64,000 nt of DNA from NCBI RefSeq assembly GCF_026745355.1, contig NC_079208.1, positions 52,058,776 to 52,122,775 of the forward strand, read 5' to 3'. Below the pieces are notes generated by a model. That model was given only the letters and a program-made list of their open reading frames with translations, did no database searches and was not told the DNA's origin. Made by a program: the position numbers and the translations under genes. Origin of the DNA: Beta vulgaris subsp. vulgaris (lineage: Eukaryota > Streptophyta > Magnoliopsida > Caryophyllales > Amaranthaceae). Shown one piece after another: positions 22,370-34,265 of this stretch; the first letter of the stretch is position 1; every line of letters starts with the position of its first letter.

Positions 22370-22640
22370 CTTACATGTTTTGCTTCCAAATCATGAAGAA
22401 AAGTTTATTCAGGTTGAGATCCCAAGAATAATCCACATATATGAGTGTAAGTTTTGCCTCATATTGAACATGAGGAGAGGAATGAACGATTTAATACGTT
22501 TGAGGAATTATTCCTATTGCTAATTGGTTATAGAATGGAATCTTCTTTGATCTTGTAAGCTGTCCAAATTCTCCTCCATTAATGGGTGCGGCCAAGCCGT
22601 CTCACGATTTACTAACTTTAATATGGTATCAGAGCCCAAG
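22370..22640 (+). mobile_element. Copia-type LTR remnant with primer-binding site
   Basis: TGGTATCAGAGCCCAAG at 22624-22640 is the binding site for initiator Met-tRNA used by most plant Copia elements. The sequence just upstream would be the 3' part of a 5' LTR on the + strand; its left edge is not clear. No gag or pol follows, so this is a truncated element. Confidence 0.65.
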
Positions 22641-23223
22641 TTAGGTCTGAATATTCTTGAGTTGATCGATTGATTTGTTTTTTTACCGACATTGAAAAAT
22701 CTGCCTGTGCTTACTTTCCACTACGTGATTGAATTTATTCAAGATCTAACGTTTATTTAACATTGAAAAAAGGAGTTTGAAATAAAAGTTAGTGCATTTA
22801 AGGGCCAATAAGATCATGTATGTTAGAGTAATCCAATTCATTTTACAACTTTAAAAGCTCAAATAATTACAACACGTTCAGATGAAGGCAAATAAATTTG
22901 CATGTATTATATTCTATACATGAAACTAACGAGAATATATCCTCAAATACAAAAGTGCTACATCATGTTTGAGATTTAAATTCTAAAAGTTATTAAAAAA
23001 ATTCTAAAATTTCAGCAACTTTGTACCAAAATGACCTTTGTGGCTGAGAAAAAATCACCAAGCAACATTTTCTCTCAATACCAATAATAGTAGGTTGCAA
23101 ACTTGCAATCACCTACCTGATTTAGTTCGATGATCACATTTCATTCAGAGTGTATTACGCTTGAAACGTAACAATTTTTCACTGTTCACGTATGCTTTAC
23201 TTTGACAATATTTTATACAAATA
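22641..23223. other. AT-rich DNA, possibly LTR-element leader
   Basis: No gene is recognised. It lies downstream of the primer-binding site and ends at the Helitron boundary. Confidence 0.4.
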
Positions 23224-23429
23224 CTAGCTTTTAACCCGTGCAAAAATGCACGGGAAGTTTATTTTTTGAGATAATTGTGTACATCAAATGTAATATCTGT
23301 AAATATTGTTGCAACATATTTTGAAGCACTTAAAGTTCGCATGGAATATAAATCATGAAAATCTGAGGTAAAAAAAATACATGTCAACAAAGTGGATGAA
23401 AATAAAAATTAATTATTGAGTAACATTAA

Positions 23430-25097
23430 TAATAAGAGTATTTAACCAACATTCTGAAATACTTCTTTGTACACTACGTTCGTGGTAACATTTGATGTTC
23501 CACGTTCTTTATCAACTATTAAAATTTTCAAACCCTTCTTGCTAGTAACTCTTGATACGGCCACATAAAATTGTCTGTAGCTGAAAACAGACCGAGGAAG
23601 ATATAGGCCAACATGCGAAAGTGATTGTCCTTGACTTTTATTGATTGTCATTAAGCACACAACCAAAGGGAATTGTCTCCGTTGGAACTTGATGGGAAAT
23701 TTTGTTGAGTCTGACGAAGTCAGCGTCATTCGTGGAATGAAGACCTTATTGCCCAAATTACTACCAGATACCACAATAGCCTCTATAATGCGATCGCATA
23801 AATGCTTAACGACCAATCTTGTGCCATTACATAGCCCAGAACTTTGATCAATATTCCTTAGGAGCATCACTGGTGCTCCAACCTTCAGTCGTATACTATG
23901 GTTTGGTAATCCTCCGCATTTAATTGTATTTAGGAACTCTGTTGAATACATCTCATGAATTCCAAAATTTCCTTCCTCCACTGAAATTGCATCTGAACTC
24001 AAGTAAGTTCTTTCTTCACCTGGCAATTGAGATAACACGTGATCGTTAACCGTCTCAGCAATTTCATTGGTTGGAGCAAGAATAGCTCTTTCTTGAAAAT
24101 AACTTGGTTCCCAAATGTGATCCGCTATGTCGGATATGTGCTTTCTACTATTGTCGCAATAGGGTCATGTCCCCCATCTACAAACATTTCATGGGGTATT
24201 TCAATATCGGCCTCACCATCATTTGGCCCTCCAACTTAGCCATCTCCAACATTGAGTATCCATTATGAAAATTCTCTAATTTCATCAACATTTTAATTAC
24301 TTGAACCTGTTGTAAGGCGCATGTTCTTTGTCAGCCTAAGTACTCGGCAAAAGTCCCATAAGTAAGAACTATTTATTGCTGAGAAGACAATGTCTTGTCT
24401 GCTTCCTTTAGGCACCACGGGTAATATTTTTCTTAAATCACCAGCAAAAACTACAACCTTGCCACCAAATGTGATATCTTGATTTGCAGGATTCACAAAC
24501 TGCATAACATCCTTTAAACTCCTATCTAGAGCTTCAAAGCAGTATTTATGCATCATGGGAGCTTCATCCCATATGATTAACTTTGTCTTCATAAGGAGTC
24601 TGGTTGATTCCGAGCCTGGCTTAATGCCAACACATGTTGACTTCTCAGCAACATTTAACGGGAGTCCAAACCTAGAATGAGTAGTTCTTCCTCGCGCGCA
24701 GAAGTAATAAAGAAGCTATTCCGCTTGATGCGACTGGCAAAATGGTATCTCCTTTACGCCTTAATGAGGCACACAACAATCTCCAAAGATACGTCTTACT
24801 TGTTCCTCTGTATCCATATACAAAGAACACCCCTCCTTTTCCTCGTGATACAGCTGACATAATTTCATTGTAAATTCCACGTTGCTCAGTTGTTAATCCT
24901 TGAAACAGTCGCTGGAACTCCTCTTCTAACTTCCCTCGGTCATAGGAAAGCTCGTCCATTATCATTTTGTTTTGCCCGTCTTCTATGATAAGATCATTAG
25001 GATATGGCATTTCGCTGAATTTACGTAATGTGCTGCCATTGCTTTGTAGCTTAGCTTCAATGTCTGCTAGCGCAAAGTTTTGCAGTTTTTTTTCCAC
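23430..25097 (-). pseudogene. Helitron PIF1-like helicase, frameshifted
   Basis: Three - strand frames give helicase motifs in order: Walker A as FVYGYRGTSKTYLW (about 24830; normally GxGGTGKT, so two key positions are changed), motif II LIIWDEAPM (about 24575), motif III VVVFAGDLRKILPV (about 24455), LRLTKNMRL (about 24325), then the C-terminal part [12 protein letters not shown] (about 23885) and [14 protein letters not shown] with FYVAVSRV (23640-23540). The frame is broken at about 24670 and 24300-24040. This helicase unwinds DNA during rolling-circle Helitron movement. The damaged Walker A and frame breaks mean it is inactive. Confidence 0.88.
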
Positions 25098-26106
25098 ATC
25101 ATCAAACTTTACAATCTATATTTACTCAGATATTATATCTATTTTTTTATATAGTGACTTTTTTTTAATAAATAACATGAATTAGCATAGATCCATACGA
25201 TTTTAGTGTGGGCCAAGTCCATATAATTTTTTTACACATTTGAATATCTGAAGTGGTAAGTTCTTTCCTTTAGTAAAAAGAGTGAAATGGAAGCTAGTAA
25301 AATAGTGTTTATTTAAAGATTAACTTTGATTGTAAAAGTTATATTTTCTTATATTTGGACACAATCAAAATGCTTCAAATTTATTATTCTCCATAAATAA
25401 GTATACCACTTTACTATAATGATGCTTCAAACAATTTGGCCCTTGGTTATAAAATAATGCTCTAAGTCCACTATGTGTTCTAACTTATTAATAAAAAATA
25501 TCATAAATCTCTCTTATTACAACTACATACATCATCTTCTCCATAAATTGATTCTAAATCTCTCTCTACATACAATCTCTATCTTATTACAACCCACGCC
25601 TAGATGATTCTAAAACTTATTAGAACCAAAACTATCTTATTACCGATTATTGCATACAACTTATCTACGTTTTTTTAGCAAATCTCTCTTAGCTACATTT
25701 TTTTTATACTTTAAACCTACAAATTATCCATCAAAATTATACTCAAAGTCATCGATTTTTGCATCAACAACAAATATAAAACTCATGCATGTGGGTTTCA
25801 TGAAGAAATTAAGCCTTTGATCTCCATGTTCTTTGCATTTGAAGCATGGTTACTATAATTCCTTGATACAACCAAGGTGTAGAATCATTCGATCTACAAA
25901 GTGAAGAAGATTTAAAGACCGCATGCAAAACCGCAAATATATGGAGTTGGATTTTTTTTTTTGAGGGGAATATATGGAGTTGGATTGATATGGAGTTTGA
26001 AGAAATTTTCTAAATGGGTCAATATAGATTGAAATCATTTGGTAAGTTCATTTAAAATTTTTTTGCTTTTGACTAATTATGATGAAATTGAACTGATTTT
26101 ATGTTT

Positions 26107-26109
<3 letters not shown>
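25098..26109. other. AT-rich Helitron interior
   Basis: No coding similarity. The expected Rep/HUH nuclease region is not recognisable here. Confidence 0.4.
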
Positions 26110-26156
<47 letters not shown>

Positions 26157-26176
26157 TATATATTATATATATATAC
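26110..26176. repeat. (TA)n microsatellite
   Basis: Alternating TA with two small breaks near 26149 and 26162. Confidence 0.95.
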
Positions 26177-26192
26177 TAAAATGAGTCATATA

Positions 26193-26509
26193 CTCCCTCT
26201 GTTTCCTAAAGATCTTCCCACTTACTGTTCCTACAGATACCAAGGAAAATCAAGTTGTGTGGGGCATGGTGTGAGTAAAGTAGGAGAGAGAAAGGGGTTA
26301 AGATAAATAAACAAATAAAAGGGGTTAAAGTAGGAGAGAGAAAGGAAGTAAAATTGAATTAATAATGTAATGGTGGACCATATGATAGTGACATGAGGGG
26401 GTAAATAGGGAAATTTGTTTTGCCAAATAAGGAATAAAGTAAAAGAGGGAAGATCTTTTGGAAACACCCTTAAACGGAAAGAGGGAAGATCTTTAGGAAA
26501 CGGAGGGAG
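26193..26509. mobile_element. Stowaway-type MITE (317 bp)
   Basis: Ends CTCCCTCTGTTTCCTAAAG and, reversed, CTCCCTCCGTTTCCTAAAG, with TA on both sides (26191-26192 and 26510-26511). The right end motif (gggaagatctttaggaaac) is partly duplicated at 26445-26478, so the tip occurs twice. Confidence 0.85.
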
Positions 26510-26511
26510 TA

Positions 26512-27340
26512 ATTCTTAAAATTGATAATAGTGAGTGAGAAAAATCAATAATATAAGCTAAGGTTGGAATGAAATAGTCAATATGCCAATGTATTGAAAA
26601 TTTTGTAATTTATTACAATTAGTGAGTGAGAAATTTATTGAAAAAATTAAGATTCTAAGTTTTAACAGTTAGTGAAAATTAATTCAATATATTAGTATAA
26701 CTGTCAATTAGGAATTTAAAAATTACCCATCAAATAAAAAAATTTAGAATTAAGATTATTGAAATAAGGATGATTACTACCGGTGAGTGACACAATAATT
26801 TTAAAGTTAGTAAAAAATAAATAGACAATATAAGTTTGTTCCATTGTTAAACATTTAGGGTTTTATGAATTTAAATTTTTTGTAGTAAACTTCATCTTTT
26901 TTGTTTTTGTTTACGGTAACGCCATTTTGTTTTTGTGCTAACATGGTAGTTTTATTTTTTTTTATTTGAGATTCATTTGAATTTTTTTTTTCGTGTAAAG
27001 AAAGAAGTGGAAGAAAATCAGTTTATATTAGGGTGTGATTACATGAACATCTTATATAATAACATTTATTTTTTTGATAAGTTACATAAATGGTAATGTA
27101 AAATGGTAAGTTTTATCAATATTAATATTGTTTACTATTAGTTTGCAACTGTGCCGTAAATAATATGATTGTAAAGCAATTCCATTTGTTGAGTTAAACT
27201 TACCAAATTTATAAGATTGTAATTGATCCATTGTACACGTGGCACTAAAAGAATAAGAATAAGTATAGTGATGACATGTGGCAAAATGAGCATTAGCTTG
27301 ACACATAAGCCAATTGAACCTTGTTTTATATATATATATA
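26512..27340. other. AT-rich 5' part of the Helitron
   Basis: No gene seen; ends in the Helitron 5' terminus near 27342. Confidence 0.4.
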
Positions 27341-27342
27341 GA

Positions 27343-28720
27343 TTCTCTGGCCAAAATGAAAAATCTTCTATTGGAAGCTAGTGAATGGTGCCTTAGCCAC
27401 CAGAGTAAACCTTAGGAGAAAGAAAATCCTAAGCGAGACTCCTTGTACTCTCTGCGGACAGGAAGAGGAGTCGGATACTCATCTATTCAAAGATTGTGAG
27501 ATAACAAAGAGAATATGGGCCTCCTCAGACTTAGGAATCATAAATATGGATAATTGCAGAGAACCAATCGAGAAATGGTCCAGAAATTGGTTATGGTACT
27601 TTATGATGGACGAGAAAACATGCCAAGACTGAACGTTTGAGTTTGTAGGGATAGTATGGAGTATTTGGCTTTTCAAGAATGGTATTGCCTTTAATCCAAG
27701 TATAAAGGTAGATCCAAAGGAAGTATTTAGCATCCTTAAAATTTGGAAACAAAGGGACGGGGAAGGAACAAGAATGATTAACAATAAAGAAGGTCAAGAG
27801 AAGAACTGTCCGTTACACCGAAGAAAAGAGCCTCTCCTCTGGAGCTATAACTGGACAGATCAAGTAGTTTGCTACACTCTTCTTGTAGATGGAGCTTTGG
27901 AAGCTAAGAGTAACAAAATCAAACCTAGTGATCCAGGAACAACACCTTATAGATGGGTATTACAAAGTAGGAATGAGGATGTAGACAAAGGAGGACACAC
28001 TATCAATGCAAGCTCAACATGACCAAGCAGAAGCCTTAGCAATATAGTACTTTAGCCTAAAGGAGATGTTAAAACGGAATATTAAAGCTCTGGACATCTA
28101 GACAGATTCTAAAACAATAGTTGACGGTCTTCGAGATGAGAACAAAACTTTATCCTCCACAAAAAGTATCTCCTTAGAAATCAAATGTTTAGCAAAATGC
28201 TTCAAGACCATTAGGTTTTGCAAAGTAGAAAGAGTTAAAATAGTAAAAGCCCACTCAATTGCTATTGCTACTAAAGCAAGGAAGGAGGATATTAGGATGT
28301 AACTTTATTTGTGTATCTTGAATATCTATTAGGGGTGTGCAAAAATATCCGATCCGAAATATCCGATCCGAAAATCCGCCGATCCGATCCGAAATTTCGG
28401 ATATCCGATCCGATTTTAAGATTTCGGATATTTCGGATCGGATACCCGAAAAAAATTTCGGGTTTTCGGATCGGATACGGATCGGGATTTTTCAAAAAAT
28501 TCAACGGACCCGATCCGAAAATCCGGTGATCCGATCCGAAAACCCGCTATCCGATCCGAAAACCCGGTGATCCGATCCGAAAATTTCGGATCGGATTCGG
28601 GTCGCAATTTCCCCGATCCGAAATTTTCGGATCGGATCCGATCCGATATCCGACTTTGAACACCCCCGGCCCCCTAATATCTATATTGCTGCCAAAAAAA
28701 ATAAAGATACTAAAAGTAAG
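27343..28720 (+). pseudogene. LINE (L1-type) 3' part, cut by a Helitron on the left and a hAT-type element on the right
   Basis: From the Helitron edge the + strand reads LWPK then KIFYWKLVNGALATRV, with CTLCGQEEESDTHLFKDC (27450-27500), a zinc-binding domain. The linker FVGIVWSIWLFKNGIAF (27640-27690) follows, then an RNase H domain (27870-28300) with YTLLVDGALEAKSN and the C-terminal LDI.TDSKTIVDGLRDE. A stop replaces the W codon at 27355 and further breaks follow. The 3' UTR resumes after the 347-bp insertion at 28330 and ends in an A run at 28692-28699. The RT-encoding part is missing on the left. Confidence 0.8.
28330..28676. mobile_element. hAT-type element with CGATCCGAAA low-complexity interior (347 bp)
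   Basis: It starts TAGGGGTGTGCAAAA and ends GGCCCCCTA (reversed, TAGGGGGCC, then GGGTGTTCAAAG). A perfect 8-bp TSD atatctat flanks it (28322-28329 and 28677-28684), the hAT hallmark. The interior is repeated CGATCCGAAA with GGATATTTCGG and CGGATCGG variants, running in both orientations. The apparent overlapping reading frames are products of the repeat. The target is the 3' UTR of a LINE. Confidence 0.88.
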
Positions 28721-30520
28721 TAGATCAAAACTCCTTATCGAACTCTGTAGAATTTAGTTAACTCTGCCTAAAAATGACTAGAGTCAAAGAAATCAATAGC
28801 GAAATATATTTTTTGAGATCCCTGGACATATTAATATTTGGCGTCATGGGGAGTCTGCCTACAACTTTGTCAAAGAAAACATTTATAACTTTTATCATGT
28901 TCCTAAGGGCTGAGGGGGAATAGTATTATCAATTAAACCCAAGTATCTTTCTCATGATAATAAATCTACTACTTTTGAAACTTCATTATGCCAAGATAAT
29001 TGAATTGTCAAGTACCTATTAGTGTGATGTCAAGTGTCAACTTCATATATATAGGGAAAAGTCTAACAACTTGTTTGGAAAGATACAAAAGAATACGCAG
29101 TAATTACACGACACATTCTAATATGAACTTCTAAAATAAGGAACAAACAAAAAAAATCGTCTATTGTTTGAGTTTATTCCATTCACTATTAGTAGTTAAT
29201 TACATACCTTTAATTGTCATCCTGCTGCTAATGAAAAAAAATGCAATATCTTTTATTAATTAACAAGTTTTTCATCAAGTTTTATTACGAAATTATTTCT
29301 TCCAAGATCATATATAAAGTCTAACTCCTCATTAATAACTAAATCAGGAAGTATTCTTCGTATATAAAGAGATGTTCACATGGTATCTACCTATAATTAT
29401 CAGAGTTATGAATGATTGGCGTACATTAATATTCCTCCAAAATTAAGCTAAGCTTTGTCCTATTATGTTCAATTGTCTGTGCGCGCAGTGTTGGAGTATA
29501 TGATCGATAATGACTATTAGGCATTAGCCCTTACTTACGCACTAATTAACTTTTAAGAAATTAATTAACTTAATAATACCCTAATACCTTTTTAATTGTA
29601 GATATTCTCTTCGCTTTGAGAATGTCTGATATCTTTTTTATCTAGAAATATGTCCAGGTCGTTGGAGGAACAATCAAGAGTTGGTAGGGCAGTTGTTTTC
29701 AACCCTGTGTCTATAATACAAGTCTATTGTCTATACCTTTCGACAAGTAGTGCAACTATATAGGAGTAATATTACTATTATATTAATGTAAAGTTGAAAA
29801 TAAATGATAATGAAGTTGCGTATTATGAAATAATTTCATGGCAGTAGCCGTTAGGAGATGGCAGTGTAACACATAGTCCTATTAATGGCCCCTTGTTGGA
29901 CGCATATAGCAAGCAAGTGATTGCATATGGAATCTTACTCAATTATTTGTTAATGGAGCGAGGACCCCTTCAATTTCTATTGTTCGAACGAAATTAATTT
30001 GGAGAGCCCTTTGGAAATTTCAACGTGAGATTCATTTTTTTTGGAAGCGAGCATGATGTTGATGGTTGACCCTTAAACGGCCCTATTACGATGTTTAGCA
30101 ACTTGCGCAGTTCCATCTTTATATCATTTTATATAATTTAAAACTTTGTGGACGTAAACTAACCTAGTTCATAAAATCTATCAAAATATGATATTTTATC
30201 TCGTCTATATTGGTCCAAACGACGCCAATTATATTATAGTGTGTATGTTTTATATTTACTGAGTGATTAAACGATCATATTATTGAACAAATTTTCCTAA
30301 TTAATTTGGTGCCAAAATATAGTAAATAAAAGGGATTAAATCATTTTGTTCATATCAAACACTAAAATCGTTGTAAATTATACATTGAGGGTGTATTTTT
30401 TTCAACTTCATTAAATAAGATTCACGTCTAATAAATCAAATAATTTCTTGTTATTTCCAATAATCTTTAATAATTTAGTTGCAATTAGTTCTACTTCTAT
30501 TAATTAATTACTTCTAATAC
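28721..30520. other. 1.8 kb of AT-rich DNA, no gene seen
   Basis: No coding similarity, no complete element. Short pyrimidine or AT tracts only. Confidence 0.5.
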
Positions 30521-30525
30521 TTGTT

Positions 30526-30835
30526 TTATTGAAAATAGTAGACTTTGTATCACATAAGCCACCATCACATTATAGATCAAAAGCTTTCGACCGGATCCCC
30601 CTAAAAACCGTACGTGCGGGTCTTCACGCATGCAACTCACGCCATTCGAGGTGGATCAATTCAGCATTCCTATGGACATGTAGTCAAATTAATTGCGACT
30701 GCTCAACCTCGAAAGAAAAACAAAAATCAAATCAGAAACATGAGAGAGATTTGCTTAAGGAAACAATATTCTTCTATAGTGTTAGGACATATGGAAAACT
30801 ACAAGCGGGAGAGTTATGAAAGTAGATGTTGAATC
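30526..30835 (-). other. Organelle-derived DNA with a group II intron domain V-like hairpin
   Basis: On the - strand 30644-30602 reads GCGTGAGTTGCATGCG, a short loop, then CGCACGTACGGTTTTTAGGG. This has the layout of group II intron domain V (GAGCCGUAUGCG...CGCACGUACGGUUC), with changes in the 5' strand. Such introns occur in plant mitochondrial and plastid genes, so the stretch is probably an organelle insertion in the nucleus. The exact source gene cannot be named from sight, and the edges are approximate. Confidence 0.45.
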
Positions 30836-30899
30836 ATTTTTTTTACATCACGGAAAACGTACAAGAAAATTTAAGGAAAAGGAATAAAAGGGACTTGGT

Positions 30900-31300
30900 C
30901 AAGACGACAAGCATTTGCTAGATCATGAGCTTCGATCTTGAATTTGGGCCCGAGACACCTTAATAATGCAACACCAATTGAATGTGTGTCCCACGACTTT
31001 GATGTCCTTGACTAACCAAGAGACATAAAATGTCCTGGTTGTGGGGATTATTCAAGTAAATAAAGAGTAACTTCGAAACTGTATAAACCGAGACCTTTTG
31101 ATAGCCATTTTCTTTTGCGCAATTTAACGCAGTTAAACAAGCTTGAAGTTCCATTAGAAAAGCAGAGGATGCAAAGAGACTTCGACCTTGACCCCACAGA
31201 GGGTAGGTACTATTCAAAGCTACTACCCAAGTTATACTCCCCAATTTTGTTTACTTTTGCCAAGAGCAATAAATTTGAATGTGAATCTCAGGAAGTCCCC
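30900..31300 (-). pseudogene. LINE RNase H remnant
   Basis: The - strand reads GSITWVVALNSTYPLWGQGR then SAFLMELQACLTALNCAKEN and VSVYTVSKLLFIYLNN, the order of an RNase H-like domain of plant LINEs (E in the AELQA-like helix, D of the SDS-like strand replaced by T). It ends near 30960. It is too decayed to be active. Confidence 0.6.
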
Positions 31301-32080
31301 ATAAAGTTTTGTCAATATTTGCAATAGTGAAACGCTGGGGGAGATCAAGGCTTCTTATTTGAAGAAGTAGAGCCTAAATCGCGATTGATAAAAATCACAT
31401 GTCGTCATGGTCTGTTGTGCTTCCTGTCACACAGTTTCTGAAGACGAAGACTTTTGCATTGTGTGTACACCAAATCCCCGGAGGGTTGCAATGAAGGTAG
31501 GCAGTCGAGAACTCGGCAGGCCATCCTATTTAAGAAAGAGCATAAGCCATGTCATGATCCATTCCCATATAGGGGTGTGGAAGCATTAATCGTGGAGAAG
31601 ACGTCAAATGGGTAGTCGTACCAAGCTCTAGAGGCCAAATAGCACGTACATTCTGAACATGTTGGGAGTCTTCAGAGAGGATGGAGCGCAGAGGACAGAG
31701 GTCGAAGGAAATCATACCTCGATGGTGGAGATTAGCCATAACTTGTGGAGAACACGCTAAGTGGAGAGCACAACAATGCTGCTGTGCCAGAGTTTTCACA
31801 TGAAGAGTTTCCAATCTGGCATGATGTTCAAACCCTATAGGAGACAAAAGAATTTGTGGCCCTTCGGCGTTGTCATGTTATTGATTTCATTTTGTAGGAG
31901 AAGAAAGTTGTAGTCAGATTTCGTAGTATACTCACAAGAGGGGTGAAAACACCAGCACTGGGCGGTCCAATTGAGAAATAAACGAGGAGTGCTCAATGGT
32001 CGCAATTTGTCGCCACAACCACAGTTGCTGATGTACTTTACCCCAACCGCTAAAGTAGATGTTGGATACTTGGATCTATT
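31301..32080 (-). pseudogene. Degenerate coding-like stretch upstream of the LINE RNase H
   Basis: Long - strand frames (for example 31847-31530, GFEHHARLETLHVKTLAQQH) continue the same orientation as the LINE remnant. I do not recognise the protein. Its position suggests the LINE linker region or an older insertion. Confidence 0.3.
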
Positions 32081-32323
32081 GTTTTTGCCAAATTAAAATT
32101 AAAAAAAATAAGAATCAAGATATATTACAAATAAAGTTTACATAAGGATCAGAAAGTAGGAAACCTTTTTAAAGCTAAATTAAGAAGTATAAACCTTGAT
32201 CTCGTGAAAATTTGACTCTATTTTTCACTATAATAGACCTCAATGACTATTTTTACAAAAACCTATATACATTGGAACACTCGGGTAACTCCACTAAACT
32301 TAATCCTTAGTACGAACAATTTC

Positions 32324-33726
32324 CAGTAGTAGAATTTTTGCTTATTGCTGCGGTGAAATTGCTGCAGTTTTACCTATACGCAGCAATAAATCACGTCAAA
32401 AGAAAAGGTTAAATAAAAAATACACCTATTATTGTGGTTCCCAAGCAAAACCGCAACAATAGATGTCAACGGGAAAAAATTTCAAATTTAATTGATTGTT
32501 TGCCAGTTCTATTGCTGCGGTTTCTGGCCGAAGTCGCAGTAATAGATTAAAATATATTACTAATAATATTTGAACCTATTGATGCGGTTCCTAAAACAAC
32601 TGCATCAATAGACTATGATTTAATAAAACACGCGTAGTTAGGGTTCTTGCTCCCTCATTTTTTACTTCTCTCATCTCGCCGTTTTCTCTCACCATTATTC
32701 CTCTTATCTCTTCTCTCAACCTCTCACTTTCCTCTCAACCTCTCATTTCTCCTCTCATATCCTTTTATCTCTTAGCACCTTCAATCTCTTCGCTCAACGT
32801 AAGTCGTTCGAACGAACCCTCGCCACTCCTTTCTCTCTCCACCTCGAGATTTCTTCTTCGTCAGCCGTTCCAATCGAAAACTCACCAGACAAAGACGAAG
32901 ACTCCTCAATATTTCTCATTCTTTGTCGGCCGTTCATATCGAAGACTCGACCGTTCTTGTTCATCGATTGGGCCCTTAAGCCTCTCGCCGCCATCATTTC
33001 GGCCTTTGTTCGCCGCCTCCGACGAGTTTGGTGATGAGTTACATATGCAATGAGTTATCATATGCGATGAGTTACATCAGTTTAGTGCTCATCTTGAATT
33101 AGGATTTTGATTTCTTTTATCTTTTCTTGTTTCAGCAATTTAAGCAATTAGATCTTTTTTTTTGGGTGAAGGTAGATTTGGTTTTTTCAGTTCATGTGAG
33201 CTATTTTTTTTTTTTAGGAAGTTTAGTTTTATAGTCATTTATTTTATTGAAGAATTGATTTTATGGTATCTGTTATTTCAACAAAAAATATTAATTGTAA
33301 AATTTAGTTATAAGTTTAAGAATATCGTTCTATATAATATATGAATGTAATGATGTAAGTTCGTGTTTTACTTAAGTGTTTTTTCGGCACTCTCTCTCAT
33401 TGTATATGAATATCAAAGATCTAATTTTTTTGGAGCTTTAGATATTGCTGCGATTATCCCTAAACGCAACAATAGAATTTATTTTTTTTATTAAAAAACA
33501 TAACCCATTGTTGCGGTTTTGGGTAGGAACTGCAACAATAGGTAATTATCTATTATTGCGCCCTTAATTGTTGCGCGGTATTAAAAAAATACCTATTGTT
33601 GCGATTTTGGGTAGGAACGGCAGCAATAGGTAATTATCTATTATTGTTCCCTTAATTGTTGCGCAGTCAAAATTGCAGCAATAGATCACTTAATGGCTGT
33701 CGCAATTTAATGTTTTTCCATTAGTG
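32324..33726. mobile_element. CACTA-type element, older copy (1403 bp)
   Basis: The left end is CAGTAGTAGAATTTTTGC, a decayed form of CACTAGTAGAATAAATGC. The right end, reversed, is CACTAATGGAAAAACATT. A 3-bp TSD ttc flanks it (32321-32323 and 33727-33729). Both subterminal regions carry TATTGCTGCGG/CCGCAGCAATA words and decayed forms (32345-32620 and 33440-33690). The middle (32640-33010) is TC-rich with coding-like GC content, recalling a gene leader, and matches in layout the reverse of 55930-56400. Confidence 0.75.
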
Positions 33727-33729
33727 TTC

Positions 33730-34257
33730 CTTGTACTATGCTCAGTTGCTCACTCTCGATTCTAAGGCTTTTCTCTATCTCAAATACGAAAGGTCAGTCG
33801 TCACTCATCAATTCTCCATAATATCAAACTAATATTTTCTCTTTTCAGATTTACTCAAGAGAATTAAATACGTAATAAGTAGTAGTTACACTCCAATTAA
33901 ACTTTGTTTAATAAAAAGGAGAGATTTTCTCAACTTTAAAATTGGAACTTCAATTCTCACTAGTCATTAGGGGTACTTCGAAGGAGGGGATCTTCTTACC
34001 CATCTCTTCCCGCTCCCTAATTGTCTATCCTACTAACACAAGTCGAGGACTCGACGTGACTTACAAGAGATTTCAGAATGATAAAATACTTGTCTTACCT
34101 GCCAAAAAAAACGTTATAGTTAGTATTTTTTTTTTCTTTTGACTCATAAGAGGAGAAAATCCAAGGCAATTTTTTTTAAAAAAAGAACATAACACACAAC
34201 AAAATAAACCTAAGGAGGAATTAGGTGCGAGAAAGCCACCCATTCGGAATCATCATC
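33730..34257. other. Intergenic stretch, no gene seen
   Basis: Low-complexity T and A runs near 34125 and 34170; no recognised gene. Confidence 0.4.
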
Positions 34258-34265
34258 TATATACT

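Larger units (their letters stand above)
23224..27342 (-). mobile_element. Helitron, about 4.1 kb, degenerate
   Basis: On the - strand the element begins TCTATATATATATATAAAAC (from 27342), a usual plant Helitron 5' end. It ends with a hairpin CCCGTGCAtttttTGCACGGG (23254-23235), seven bases, then CTAG (23224). It sits between A (27343) and T (23223), the AT target expected for Helitrons. A PIF1-type helicase pseudogene lies in its 3' half. The Rep part is not recognisable, and a Stowaway and a TA repeat sit in the 5' half. The two ends could belong to different copies, but spacing and orientation agree. Confidence 0.75.

Noticed and set aside
28292..28607. Several overlapping reading frames on both strands with repeated SDPKIR-like or IRSEN-like peptides
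   Set aside because: They come from the CGATCCGAAA low-complexity interior of the hAT-type element.
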